From Rhizobium sophoriradicis (GTDB lineage: Bacteria; Pseudomonadota; Alphaproteobacteria; Rhizobiales; Rhizobiaceae): DNA of 64,000 nucleotides. Under the pieces are notes generated by a model. It made no database searches, was not told where the DNA came from, and saw only the letters and a program-made list of their open reading frames with translations. This document shows positions 53,830-62,810 of this stretch, piece by piece; the stretch's first letter is position 1, and the number at the start of each line of letters is the position of its first letter. The position numbers were made by a program, and so were the translations under genes. The stretch lies in NCBI RefSeq assembly GCF_003939025.1, contig NZ_RQIH01000006.1, forward strand, positions 1-64,000. The letters are read 5' to 3'.

Positions 53830-54192
53830 ATGAGCGCAAACCGTGTTCTGGTTCTTGAGGACAGTCTGATCATCGCCATGGAGGCGGAGGATATTCTGCG
53901 CCTGTCCGGCGTCGACGGCATCGATATCGTCGGCAGCCTGGAACAGGCTAGGGCGGCGATTGCTGCGGAAAGCTATGACTTCGCCCTGCTCGACGTTAAT
54001 CTCGGCGAGGGCATGAGCTTCGGATTTGCCCGCCATCTTCTCGATGTCGGCATCCCCTTCGGCTTCGTCAGCGGCTATTCCGATACACGCGATTTCCCGC
54101 CCGACCTGCAGCATATACCGCTTCTGGTGAAGCCTTTCGACGAGAAGGCGATGGGCGAATTCCTGCAGAGGCTTCTTCCGGCTGCGGCTTGA
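53830..54192 (+). CDS. Single-domain response regulator (receiver)
   Basis: A 120-residue stand-alone receiver domain. The acidic pocket E10-D11, phospho-acceptor Asp55 (FALLDVNLGEG), Ser81 (GFVSGYS) and Lys101 (LLVKPFD) are all present, so it should be phosphorylated. There is no output domain and no histidine kinase beside it; it probably takes part in a phosphorelay or acts by binding a partner. The start MSANRVLVLED fits the fold. Confidence 0.88.
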   Translation: MSANRVLVLEDSLIIAMEAEDILRLSGVDGIDIVGSLEQARAAIAAESYDFALLDVNLGEGMSFGFARHLLDVGIPFGFVSGYSDTRDFPPDLQHIPLLVKPFDEKAMGEFLQRLLPAAA

Positions 54193-54312
54193 CCCTGCCG
54201 GACGCCGAAAGCACGCTGTAACGCTTTGAATTACTGCATGATTCCTTAATTCGATTTCGATGTCGGGAATTATACGGTAGGATGGAATCGGCAGCCGCAG
54301 GGACTTTTTTCG

Positions 54313-55083
54313 ATGCAGTGGCAGGACCACGCGATCATTCTGGGCGTCAAGCGTCACGGTGAGACGAGCGTCATCGTCGAAGTGATGACGCGTGATCGCG
54401 GCCGCCATCTCGGCCTGGTGCGTTCCGGCCGCTCTCGCGCCATGCAGCCGGTGCTGCAGCCGGGCAATGCGGTGGAAGTCATTTGGCGTGCCCGGCTTGA
54501 CGAACATCTCGGTGAGTTCCGCGTCGAGCCGGTGACGCTGCGCGCCGCGCGCCTGATGGAAACGGCGACTGCCGTCTATGGCGTCCAGGCGATGGGTGCG
54601 CTGCTGCGCCTGCTGCCGGAGCGCGACCCGCATCCGCACCTTTTCGATGCGCTGGAGGTCATCCTCGACCATCTGCACAATCCAGCCGATGCCGGCGAAC
54701 TCTTCGTGCGTTTCGAACTTGCGGTGCTGAACGATCTCGGCTTCGGTCTCGACCTTGCCGAATGCGCCGCGACCGGCGCCCGTTCCGATCTCGCCTATGT
54801 CTCGCCGAAATCCGGCCGCGCCGTCAGCCGCAGCGCCGGTGCGCCGTGGGCGGACAAGATGCTGCTCCTGCCGCCCTTCCTCGGGGTCGACGGCAATCAC
54901 GCGGCCGACTTCGACAGTCTTGCAGCCGCATTCCGTCTGACGGGGTTCTTCCTGCACCGCCACGTTTATGAACCGCGCGGCATGGAGGCTTCGGCAGCGC
55001 GTGACGGCTTCGTCCAGGCCGCCCTCAAGGCGCTCAATCCAGCCCTGCGGACGCTTTCCGGTCCGAACGGCGTCTCCGCCTGA
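54313..55083 (+). CDS. recO: DNA repair protein RecO
   Basis: A 256-residue RecO, the mediator that loads RecA on SSB-coated single-stranded DNA in the RecFOR pathway. It begins [20 protein letters not shown] with the OB-fold, then a helical domain with [18 protein letters not shown] and [19 protein letters not shown]. Rhizobial RecO typically lacks the full zinc motif; only single cysteines are visible here too. It has its own 120-bp upstream region. Confidence 0.95.
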   Translation: MQWQDHAIILGVKRHGETSVIVEVMTRDRGRHLGLVRSGRSRAMQPVLQPGNAVEVIWRARLDEHLGEFRVEPVTLRAARLMETATAVYGVQAMGALLRLLPERDPHPHLFDALEVILDHLHNPADAGELFVRFELAVLNDLGFGLDLAECAATGARSDLAYVSPKSGRAVSRSAGAPWADKMLLLPPFLGVDGNHAADFDSLAAAFRLTGFFLHRHVYEPRGMEASAARDGFVQAALKALNPALRTLSGPNGVSA

Positions 55084-55184
55084 CTTCATTTTTTACTGCT
55101 GCAAAACATCCTCCGGATTTGGTGGTTTACCCGCCTGGGAGCCCTTCCTATGTCTTGAAGGACTGCCAACTATGGAGGAAGCTC

Positions 55185-56180
55185 ATGCTGACCAAGACCG
55201 CATCACCGACGACGATCACGCTTTGGAACGGCCGCGAAATACCGCGCCTCGGCATGGGATGCTGGGCGATCGGCGGCCCTTTCTTCGCCGGCGACACGCC
55301 GCTTGGCTGGGGTGAGGTCAATGACGACGAATCGGTGGAAGCAATTCATCGTGCCGTCGAGCTCGGCATCCGTTTCTTCGACACCGCCTCGAACTACGGC
55401 GCCGGTCATTCGGAGGAGGTGCTCGGCCGGGCAATCGGCAATCGTGACGACATCATCGTCGCCACCAAATTCGGTTTCGCCACCGATCCCGATACGAAGC
55501 AGGCAATCGGCGCCTTCGCCGATGAGGCTTTCATCCGCCGCTCCGTCGAGACATCGCTGCGCCGTCTCAAGCGCGACCGCCTGGATCTCCTGCAGTTTCA
55601 CCTTAATGATTTTCCGCTGGAACAATCGGATGCCGTCTTCGATACGCTGGAAGCGCTGCGCGCCGAAGGCAAGATCGATGCCTTCGGCTGGAGCACCGAT
55701 CATCCCGATCGCGCCGCCCGCCATGCCGGGCGAAAGGGCTTTGTCTCGATCCAGCATACGATGAATGTCTTCGAGCCGGTGCCGGAGATGATCGCCGTGG
55801 TCGAGCAGAAAGGCCTGATCTCGATCAATCGCGGCCCCCTGGCCATGGGACTGTTGACCGGCAAGTTCACTGCCGACAAGGCGGTCGGCGCCAAGGATGT
55901 TCGCGGCGCTGCGCTCGACTGGATGGTCTATTTTAAAGACGGGCGCATGGCCCCGGAATTTGCCGCAAGGCTCGATGCCGTCCGCGACCTTCTCAAATCA
56001 GGCGGTCGCACGCTGACGCAGGGGGCGCTCGCCTGGTTGTGGGCAAGGTCGCCGCGCACGTTCCCCATTCCGGGCTTCCGCACCGTCGCCCAGGTGGAGG
56101 AAAATGCCGGCGCGCTGGAAAAGGGCCCGCTGTCGGCCGGGGTTATGGCGGAGATCGACGCCGCGCTCGGGCATCCGTGA
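55185..56180 (+). CDS. Aldo/keto reductase
   Basis: A 331-residue NADPH-dependent aldo/keto reductase (TIM barrel). Catalytic tetrad residues appear in IRFFDTASNYGAGHSEEVLG (Asp, Tyr), VATKFGFA (Lys) and LQFHLNDF (His). The end has the NADPH-binding PRTFPIPGFRTVAQVEEN. It is of the general aldo/keto reductase 12/13-like type; the substrate is unknown. GGAGGAAGCTC precedes the ATG; the frame is open 22 codons further but without a ribosome site. Confidence 0.92.
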   Translation: MLTKTASPTTITLWNGREIPRLGMGCWAIGGPFFAGDTPLGWGEVNDDESVEAIHRAVELGIRFFDTASNYGAGHSEEVLGRAIGNRDDIIVATKFGFATDPDTKQAIGAFADEAFIRRSVETSLRRLKRDRLDLLQFHLNDFPLEQSDAVFDTLEALRAEGKIDAFGWSTDHPDRAARHAGRKGFVSIQHTMNVFEPVPEMIAVVEQKGLISINRGPLAMGLLTGKFTADKAVGAKDVRGAALDWMVYFKDGRMAPEFAARLDAVRDLLKSGGRTLTQGALAWLWARSPRTFPIPGFRTVAQVEENAGALEKGPLSAGVMAEIDAALGHP

Positions 56181-56201
56181 GAGGTGGGGACTTCCCCACG
56201 C

Positions 56202-56343
56202 TCCCTCATTCCTGTGCTCGTCACAGGAATCCAGCCACCGCGCCTCTGCGCGGTGAATGACCCAATGCGAGTTTGAAGAAGACTCTCCCGCGCCCAAGGA
56301 CTTGGGCGCACTGGATTCGTGTGACAGGCACAGGAATGAGGGA
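56202..56343. repeat. 142-bp palindromic repeat element
   Basis: Long imperfect terminal inverted repeats of about 33 bp: TCCCTCATTCCTGTGC at the left and GCACAGGAATGAGGGA at the right, both continuing inward through TCACA/TGTGA and GAATCCAG/CTGGATTC. Internal hairpins are CCGCGC-CTCT-GCGCGG and GCGCCCAAG-GA-CTTGGGCGC. There is no coding content. Confidence 0.8.
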
Positions 56344-56356
56344 GGATGTGGCGGCC

Positions 56357-57214
56357 CTACCGCCGGTCACGAACCTTCAACGCCCATGCCTCCGGCCTTT
56401 CTTCGAGGACGCGGACCACGTCGCCGATCGTGATCCTGCCGCTGCCGCGCGGCGTGACGTTCCAGCCGAACAACGGGCCGGGCACGCGCCGGTCGGCCGA
56501 CATGCGGATGCGGCCCATAGCCGGCATCGGGTTTGCCACCTCGCGTGACCCGGTCAGCTGGTCCTGCGTCGTCATGATGCAGCGCGAGCAGGGTTTGACG
56601 AGATCGAAGCGGATGCCGGCGATTTCGAGCGCCGCCCAGCGATCCTCCGGCCAGGCCTCGTCGGTGTCGATGACGATGTTCGGTCGGAAGCGCTCCATGC
56701 CGACGCTGCCCTCGCCATGGGCGGCGAGATCGTCGTTCAGCGCCCGCAGCGAACCGGTCGTCGTCACCAGGATCTGATAGCCGTCGGTAAAGCTCACGGG
56801 GGTGCCTTCGCCGGCCCATTCGGCATTCGCCGTCCGCTGTGCCTGTCCGTCGAAAAACACCAGCCGCACCTCGCGGCCGAGCCATTCGGACAGCTGGCGA
56901 TTGCTCTCTGCATCGGCGACGGCAGCGCTGACGGTCGATTTCCACACGCTCACATCCATGCGGATTTCAGGCCGGGGTGGCGGCACCGATATCTCGGGCT
57001 TGCCCTGCATCAGCAGCCGGAAGGCGCCGGCCTCCGGCCGTATTTCGATCCGCGCGAGGTCCGGCAGTTCGCGCTGGGTAATGAAGTGGCCGTGCGGGTC
57101 GGTGATCATCGCCCGCCGGTCGCCGGGAAGCCCATAGGCGTCAATATCGGCGGCGGGCAGCGCAATGGCCCGAGCGCTCTTGAGCGGGTAGATGAAGAGG
57201 TCGCTGACACGCAT
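56357..57214 (-). CDS. MOSC domain protein
   Basis: A 285-residue protein with an N-terminal MOSC_N beta barrel (MRVSDLFIYPLKSARAIALP, then GLPGDRRAMITDPHGHFITQRE) and a MOSC domain (about 130-275: MERFRPNIVIDTD, CSRCIMTTQD with the conserved cysteine, and the C-terminal IGDVVRVLE). These proteins resemble the sulfurase and mARC family that handles molybdenum cofactor or reduces N-hydroxylated compounds. It is followed 12 bp upstream by the HD-domain gene on the same strand, perhaps in one transcript. Confidence 0.93.
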   Translation of the reverse strand: MRVSDLFIYPLKSARAIALPAADIDAYGLPGDRRAMITDPHGHFITQRELPDLARIEIRPEAGAFRLLMQGKPEISVPPPRPEIRMDVSVWKSTVSAAVADAESNRQLSEWLGREVRLVFFDGQAQRTANAEWAGEGTPVSFTDGYQILVTTTGSLRALNDDLAAHGEGSVGMERFRPNIVIDTDEAWPEDRWAALEIAGIRFDLVKPCSRCIMTTQDQLTGSREVANPMPAMGRIRMSADRRVPGPLFGWNVTPRGSGRITIGDVVRVLEERPEAWALKVRDRR

Positions 57215-57226
57215 GCTGCCGTGCTC

Positions 57227-57871
57227 CTAAATTTCGTCCATGAATGCCGAGAGAAAATCACGCAGACTTTTGTCACGCGCGGCCGCCAGCCGGCGGCCGG
57301 TCTCGGTCTGGAACCCTTCCGCCAGTTTGAACAGCTTCGTCTGGAAATGGTCAATGGCATAACGCTTGTCGTCGAGGGGACGGTTCGTTGCCGCCGGGTC
57401 GAACGGATCATAGAGCCCGGATCCCATTCGCCCGCCGATATAGAAGCAGCGTGCGGCGCCGACCATGCCGATCGCGTCCAGCCGGTCGGCATCCTGCAGG
57501 ATCTTCGCCTCGATTGTCCGAGGCGTCACCCCGGCGGAGAAACTGTGAGCGGTGATGGCGTGGCCGACGGCGCCGATATCCGCTGCACTCCAGCCGAGTT
57601 CGGCCAGGATTACTGAGGCCTTTTCCGCCGCCAGCGCCGATGCTTTGGCCCGCAAGGGCGAATTCTTCTCAACCGCGACGCAGTCGTGCAGCAGCACCGC
57701 AGCAGCGAGGATGCGTCCATCTCCGCCTTCGCCCGCATGGATGCGCATGGCGTTTCTGAAGACGCGCAGGATATGGGCGAGATCGTGTGAGCCGTCGTCG
57801 CCTTCGGTTGCGTGCGCAATCAGCGCCGCTGCGAGCGTCTCATGAGGGGAGAAGGCTTCGGCCTTGAACAT
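57227..57871 (-). CDS. HD-domain phosphohydrolase
   Basis: A 214-residue HD-superfamily protein with the motif H...HD...D visible in DGSHDLAHILRVFRNAMRIH and VLLHDCVAVEKNSPLRAKAS, then LQDADRLDAIGMVGAARCF. It resembles YedJ/YpgQ-type metal-dependent nucleotide phosphohydrolases. The substrate is unknown. It is probably co-transcribed with the MOSC gene. Confidence 0.92.
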   Translation of the reverse strand: MFKAEAFSPHETLAAALIAHATEGDDGSHDLAHILRVFRNAMRIHAGEGGDGRILAAAVLLHDCVAVEKNSPLRAKASALAAEKASVILAELGWSAADIGAVGHAITAHSFSAGVTPRTIEAKILQDADRLDAIGMVGAARCFYIGGRMGSGLYDPFDPAATNRPLDDKRYAIDHFQTKLFKLAEGFQTETGRRLAAARDKSLRDFLSAFMDEI

Positions 57872-58022
57872 TGCGCCACCTGTTATTGGGAAATTTGTCC
57901 ATAGAGCACCGAAAGCGGATGCGGTTTCCGGGAAGTGGCCCGGCTACGAAGAGTTGCAGAACACAAAACCGGTGTAGCGGCTTGCCATGCGAGTCGCAAT
58001 CATGAGGAGCTCAGCGCTGTCC

Positions 58023-59915
58023 TCAGGAGAAGTCCGTCGCACCGTCGCTCTTCGGCGGTATGGAGAGAAGGTGCGGCACGTCTCGAGCGGGGCGCGGCGG
58101 ACTGATGTGATAGCCCTGGATCTCGTCGCATTCCTCGCATTCGAGCAGCGCCAGCTGGGCGGCCGTCTCGACGCCTTCGACAGTGACGCGCATGCCGAGC
58201 GCATCGCCGAGCAGGATGATTGCGCGCATGATCGCATACGCTTCCTTATTGTCGACGATGTCATTGACGAAGGATTTGTCGATCTTGATCTTGTCGAAGG
58301 GAAAGCTCGAGAGATAGCTCAGAGAGGAGTATCCGGTTCCGAAGTCGTCCATCGAGATGCGGATACCGCGCTCCTTCAGTGCGTGCAGGATCGGCAGCAC
58401 CTCGCTAAGGTTCTCCATCAGCACGCTCTCGGTGATTTCGAGTTCGAGCCGTGACGGCGATAGCGCAGCGGCGGCAAGCGCTTCGCTGACATCCTGCGTC
58501 AGATCGCTGCTGCTGAACTGGATCGCCGAAACATTGACCGCCACCTTGATTCCTTCCGGCCATTGCGCCGCATCGCTGCAGGCCCGGCGCAAAACCCAGC
58601 GGCCAATATCGACGACGAGCCCGACCTCCTCGGCAAGCGGGATGAAATCCATCGGCGATACGCGGCCGCGGATCGGGTGGTTCCAGCGGATCAGCGCTTC
58701 GAAACCACAGATCCGCCGCTTGGAAAGGTCGTAGAGCGGCTGGTAGTGTAGCTCGAATTCTTCGTTTTCGACGGCGGCGCGAAGATCTGCCTCGAGAGCA
58801 TGGCGCAACTGCATCTGCGCATCCATCTCGCGGGTGAAAAAGCGCTCGCCCTTGCGGCCGTCGGCTTTGGCATGCAACAGCGCCACGCCGGCATTTTTCA
58901 AAAGGATATCCGTTTCTTCGCCATCCCTGGGAGCGATTGCGATGCCCATGGAGACGCTGAGCTCCACCCTTTTTTCGCCGTGCAGGAATGGTTCGGAAAG
59001 CGCGCGGCGGATCCGGTCGGCCAAGGCCGTCACATTCCAGGGCTGCTGCTTACCCGCCTGCAGGATGGCGAATTCGTCTGAGCCGAGTCGCGCCAGAGTA
59101 TTTTCCGAGCCGGCCGAGGCTCGGATGCGCTCGGCGACCTGCTGCAGGATCTTGTCGCCAACCGACACCCCGATCGTATTATTGATCGATTTGAAGCGGT
59201 CGAGATTGAGGTGGACGAGGGCAATCTGCTCGTCCGGCTTGCGTTCCGCAAGCGTGGCATCGACCTGCTCGCGGAAATAGATGCGATTGGGAAGATCCGT
59301 CAGGAGGTCGTGATGGGCGAGATAGGCGATACGCTCTGCTGCCTTTCGATCCTCCGTCACGTCGGCATGGATGGCGATGTTGCTGCCGTCGGAGAGGATC
59401 TTCACCACGCTTTGAATAATGCGGCCGTCATTCATCAGCCATTCGCGCCGGCGGATGCTGCTGCTCCCCGCCTTGGCGGAGGCACGTCGGCCGGTTCGCC
59501 GGCCGCTGGGTGAGACGGCGCTCTCGCTGCCGCGCATTTTTCCAATAAGCTCGGTAATCGTTGCGCCCGCCGCGATATCCTCCGGAGTCAGCCCGAAGAG
59601 CTGGTGGAAGCGGCTATTGTAGAGTGTCAGCCGCTGGTCGGCGTCGAAGACGCTGAGGCCGAGCGGCAGGTTGTTGAGGACGATCTCGAAGAGTTTTTTC
59701 TGTCCGTCGAACGCCTGGCTGAGGGCCGAAAGATTGCCTCTCAGAGACTGGTTTTCCTTCAGCAGCGTTTCCGCGCCTTGTTCGATTGCGTCATAGTCGC
59801 TTTCATGGCCGCGATAGGTTGCGATCACCAGCTCCATCAGACGCTGCGCGTCGATGGATCCGTCGGCCATGACAGCCTCTGTGCATTGCCGCCAGAAGAG
59901 CGCTTCAGCTTTCAT
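58023..59915 (-). CDS. PAS-GGDEF-EAL cyclic di-GMP enzyme with modified GGDEF
   Basis: A 630-residue cytoplasmic protein. After a helical N-terminus a PAS domain (about 70-185; NLPLGLSVFDADQRLTLYNS) leads to a GGDEF domain whose signature reads RLGSDEFAIL, so the second Gly is Ser. The EAL domain has the intact FEALIRW, then VNVSAIQFSS, ITESVLMEN, SMDDFGTGYSSLSYLS and IKIDKSFV. All usual EAL metal ligands appear present, so phosphodiesterase activity is likely; cyclase activity is doubtful. The start is uncertain between 59915 (MKAEALFW) and 59870 (MADGSID). Confidence 0.92.
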   Translation of the reverse strand: MKAEALFWRQCTEAVMADGSIDAQRLMELVIATYRGHESDYDAIEQGAETLLKENQSLRGNLSALSQAFDGQKKLFEIVLNNLPLGLSVFDADQRLTLYNSRFHQLFGLTPEDIAAGATITELIGKMRGSESAVSPSGRRTGRRASAKAGSSSIRRREWLMNDGRIIQSVVKILSDGSNIAIHADVTEDRKAAERIAYLAHHDLLTDLPNRIYFREQVDATLAERKPDEQIALVHLNLDRFKSINNTIGVSVGDKILQQVAERIRASAGSENTLARLGSDEFAILQAGKQQPWNVTALADRIRRALSEPFLHGEKRVELSVSMGIAIAPRDGEETDILLKNAGVALLHAKADGRKGERFFTREMDAQMQLRHALEADLRAAVENEEFELHYQPLYDLSKRRICGFEALIRWNHPIRGRVSPMDFIPLAEEVGLVVDIGRWVLRRACSDAAQWPEGIKVAVNVSAIQFSSSDLTQDVSEALAAAALSPSRLELEITESVLMENLSEVLPILHALKERGIRISMDDFGTGYSSLSYLSSFPFDKIKIDKSFVNDIVDNKEAYAIMRAIILLGDALGMRVTVEGVETAAQLALLECEECDEIQGYHISPPRPARDVPHLLSIPPKSDGATDFS

Positions 59916-59945
59916 GGGAAGCGTCTTGGAGAACGGCCACGGCAA

Positions 59946-60326
59946 AAACCGCCCGCCATTGACGTACGTGCCTCAAAATATCGGCCATGGGACCCTCAAA
60001 GACAAACATGGATTCTACAAACGTCTGGTGGCAATGCCGCAGATTATTCTGGAGTCGCCGGATTAATATTCGGTTGCAGTGCAGCAGGCGTACACGCGGC
60101 CCGGGACGGGCGTTTTTATATCAAAAACCGCTGAAATATCGCGGAGGCTGCCGGCGAAGAGCCGGTTTGGCTGCCATCCGTTAATGGCTGTCAATCTTCA
60201 TTAATGAGAAGTTAACAACTTATTGACGCACTGCGCAAATCAGTTTAACCACCGAGTCACTCGTTATCTTTCGCTCTCGTATTGCGTACAAACACCACCG
60301 GCAAAAGGCGGTGAATGGAGGTTTGT
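59946..60326. other. AT-rich region upstream of the EF-hand-like gene
   Basis: About 381 bp with no supportable gene. AT-rich from 60180 to 60260 (CATTAATGAGAAGTTAACAAC), the probable promoter of the plus-strand gene. GGAGG lies 8 bases before its ATG. Confidence 0.45.
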
Positions 60327-60668
60327 ATGACCCAAACTACATCCGTTTCAGATACTTCATACGCATATCTTGCCACACTTTCGCGGCTCGATTCCAATGG
60401 TGACGGCGTGCTCAGCCGCGGCGAACGTGCCGCCGACGACAAGCCCGGTATCATCAAGCAGCTGCTGGAAGACGACGCGGCCGGCGATACACAGCCGAAA
60501 TTTTCCGGCAGCCTGATTGCGCTGATGATGGACACGCGCGACACCGCCACGACGAGCAGCATCGCCGTTCCCTATCCATTGCAGCAGACCGCGCCTGCCA
60601 CCGGCGATCAAGGCGATGATCTTTACCGCAACACCTACGGCCAGTTCGATTTTGACGCCGTCGCCTGA
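60327..60668 (+). CDS. EF-hand-like small protein
   Basis: A 113-residue protein with one canonical EF-hand calcium loop, DSNGDGVLSRGE (about residues 23-34): D, N, D and E fall at the calcium-coordinating positions. The rest is polar, with no signal peptide visible, and ends YGQFDFDAVA. It may be a calcium-binding or export-linked protein; no family is recognised. The start follows GGAGGTTTGT. A terminator separates it from the superoxide dismutase gene. Confidence 0.8.
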   Translation: MTQTTSVSDTSYAYLATLSRLDSNGDGVLSRGERAADDKPGIIKQLLEDDAAGDTQPKFSGSLIALMMDTRDTATTSSIAVPYPLQQTAPATGDQGDDLYRNTYGQFDFDAVA

Positions 60669-60694
60669 CGGTGTCTAGAACCAGATGATCAGCA

Positions 60695-60719
60695 AGCCGG
60701 CCCGTTGGTCGGCTTTTTC
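60695..60719 (+). terminator. Intrinsic terminator
   Basis: AGCCGGCC-CGTT-GGTCGGCT (8-bp stem with one G-U pair) followed by TTTTC, 27 bp after the EF-hand-like gene. Confidence 0.9.
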
Positions 60720-60792
60720 GTTGGATGGTCCGCAGAGGAACACCTTCCGGGCTGGCACGTTCAGAAGGACAACCGGAGGGAAGGAGATCTCC

Positions 60793-61308
60793 ATGAAAGC
60801 CATGCGCATCATCGCAGCCGTGAGCCTGCTTGCGATTGCCTTGCCGGCGGGCGCTCAGGACAAGCAGACCGCGGTCGCCAATTTCGTCGGCAAGGACGGC
60901 AAGGAGACCGGCCGCGCCCAGCTGACCGCCGCTGCCAATGGCGGCGTGCTGATCGAAGTGGAGATATCGGGGCTGCCGGCGAATAAATGGGTGGCCTTTC
61001 ATGTTCACGAGACCGGTCGCTGCGATGCGGCAACGCATCACGAATCGGCAGGCGGTCATTTCAACCCGAGCTCGGCCGAGCACGGGATTCTGGCGGCCAA
61101 GGGACCCCATCCCGGCGATATGCCCAATCAATATGTCGGACAGGACGGCGTGTTGAGAGCCCAGATATTCGGCGGCATGGTGACGCTCGACGGCAAGAAG
61201 GACGGCATCCGCGGCCGCGCATTGATGGTGCATGCCAATTCGGACGATTATCGCAGCCAGCCCTCCGGGGACGCCGGGGAGAGACTTGCCTGCGGCGTTG
61301 TTCAATAG
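60793..61308 (+). CDS. sodC: Periplasmic Cu/Zn superoxide dismutase
   Basis: A 171-residue SodC that converts superoxide to peroxide and oxygen in the periplasm. The signal peptide is MKAMRIIAAVSLLAIALPAG, cleaved after about AQ. Copper ligands His70, His72, His89 and His147 and zinc ligands His89, His97, His106 and Asp109 can be assigned (FHVHETG, GGHFNP, AEHG, HPGDMPN, MVHANSDDY). Cys77 and Cys167 would form the structural disulfide. All functional residues are present. AAGGAGATCTCC precedes the ATG. Confidence 0.96.
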   Translation: MKAMRIIAAVSLLAIALPAGAQDKQTAVANFVGKDGKETGRAQLTAAANGGVLIEVEISGLPANKWVAFHVHETGRCDAATHHESAGGHFNPSSAEHGILAAKGPHPGDMPNQYVGQDGVLRAQIFGGMVTLDGKKDGIRGRALMVHANSDDYRSQPSGDAGERLACGVVQ

Positions 61309-61336
61309 GCCGACGACCGCCCCGCGCAGCAATGTT

Positions 61337-62221
61337 TCACTGCCGCGTCTGCTTTTCGGCCGGAGCGGTGCCGTTGGACCTCTTTCCCGGCGCGGAATTT
61401 GCATCGTCGCGCAAAGCGGCCGAATCGTCCTTTTCGTCGAAGGCAAGTTTTACCCGCTTCACCATGTCCCGGCTGACCTGCCACCAGTCACCGGTTTTTG
61501 CCCAGTAGCGCAGCGTTACCGATATTGTGCTGTCACCGAGGCTGTCGATGAAAACGCTGGGTGCCGGTGACGGCAGCACCCTGGGATTGTCTTCGGCAAT
61601 GCCCATCAACGACTCCATCGCCAAATCAAGATCATCCTCCCGAGAAATGCTGACCTTCAGGTCGTTCTGCCGCGTCGGTTCGCGGCTGAAGTTGGTAATC
61701 GGCGTATTCCAGAGCGTCGAATTCGGCGCTAGCCGATAGAGCCCGTCGCCGGTTCTGAGTTCTGTCGCAAACAGCCCGATCTCGCGCACCGTGCCGGCCA
61801 CGCTGCTGGTCTCGATATATTCGCCGACGCGGAACGGTCTGAGGATCAGCAGCATGATGCCGGCCGCAATATTCTGCAGCGTCCCTTGCAGCGCCAGCCC
61901 GATCGCCAGGCCGGCTGCGCCGAGGGCGGCGATGATCGAGGCGGTCTGGACGCCGAATTGGCCGAGCACGGTGATGAACACCAGGATCAGCAGTGCATAG
62001 CGGATGACATTGGTGAAGAAGCGCGCCAATGTCTCGTCGATGCCATGGATGCGCGACAGGCCTTCATAGGCCCAGCGGCTGACGAAGCCTGCCAGCGTCC
62101 AGCCGACGATGAGCAGGATCACCGCTCCGAGGATGGAGAAGGAATACTGGACGGCGAGCGCGCTTGCCTGGCTGAGTGCCGTGCGGGTGGCAAGAAGGAC
62201 GTCGGCTGCGTGTTGTTCCAT
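61337..62221 (-). CDS. MscS-type mechanosensitive channel
   Basis: A 294-residue small-conductance mechanosensitive channel. Three membrane helices end in the pore helix region GAAGLAIGLALQGTLQNIAAG; the beta domain (VGEYIETSSVAGTVREIGLF, APNSTLWNTPITNFS) and the alpha/beta vestibule follow. It releases solutes upon hypo-osmotic shock. The length is near E. coli MscS (286). The start MEQHAAD has no competing ribosome site further upstream. It converges with sodC. Confidence 0.95.
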   Translation of the reverse strand: MEQHAADVLLATRTALSQASALAVQYSFSILGAVILLIVGWTLAGFVSRWAYEGLSRIHGIDETLARFFTNVIRYALLILVFITVLGQFGVQTASIIAALGAAGLAIGLALQGTLQNIAAGIMLLILRPFRVGEYIETSSVAGTVREIGLFATELRTGDGLYRLAPNSTLWNTPITNFSREPTRQNDLKVSISREDDLDLAMESLMGIAEDNPRVLPSPAPSVFIDSLGDSTISVTLRYWAKTGDWWQVSRDMVKRVKLAFDEKDDSAALRDDANSAPGKRSNGTAPAEKQTRQ

Positions 62222-62279
62222 GATTTGGCCCTGCGGATTGTGCGTGGTCCAAGGCAAGATGGAGCAGGCCGCCGCAGCG

Positions 62280-62810
62280 TCAACCGCAGGCGGCGTCCCG
62301 AATCGCAAGCAAAAACGGCGCATTGCCGTCGGCGTCGGCGCCGCGCCCGATGGCCCGGACGGCCGCGACCAGCCGGCCGCGGCGGTCAAGCAAGGTGTCG
62401 CCGATCTCGATCAGCCGGGTATTCGGGGTCGCAAAAGGTGAGGCGGCGCGCAGCCGCAGGGCAAGCCCTTCCTCGCTCTGATCCGGTGCGAGCGACAGGG
62501 CGGCGATCAAGGCGGCCGCCGGCGAGCGCGACACACCCATCCAGCAATGGATGAGCAGCGGCGTCTCCTGCCGCCACGATGCGGCAAACTCGATAAGCGC
62601 CTGCACATGCGTTTCATCAGGCGCCACGAGACCGCCGGTGCCCTTGAACGCGATATCGTTCATCGCAAGCGTCAGGTGACGCTCGGGCGCGATCACGCCC
62701 GGCCGGTGAAAAGCCTGTTCTTTGGCGATCAAGCTGATCATGTCACGTGCCTTGTGGCGCACCGCCATTTCGGCGATGCGTGACAGCGGCGAGACGACGA
62801 TGATGCTCAC
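62280..62810 (-). CDS. Dual-specificity/tyrosine phosphatase-like protein
   Basis: A 176-residue cysteine phosphatase. The active-site P-loop HCWMGVSRS gives nucleophile Cys89 and Arg95 (HC-x5-R). A general-acid Asp may be in the segment around residue 52 (MNDIA). The small size is typical of bacterial DSP-like enzymes. It starts with GTG, overlapping the stop of the HD gene by four bases (GTGA), so it is translationally coupled as the last gene of a three-gene operon. The substrate is unknown. Confidence 0.88.
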   Translation of the reverse strand: MSIIVVSPLSRIAEMAVRHKARDMISLIAKEQAFHRPGVIAPERHLTLAMNDIAFKGTGGLVAPDETHVQALIEFAASWRQETPLLIHCWMGVSRSPAAALIAALSLAPDQSEEGLALRLRAASPFATPNTRLIEIGDTLLDRRGRLVAAVRAIGRGADADGNAPFLLAIRDAACG

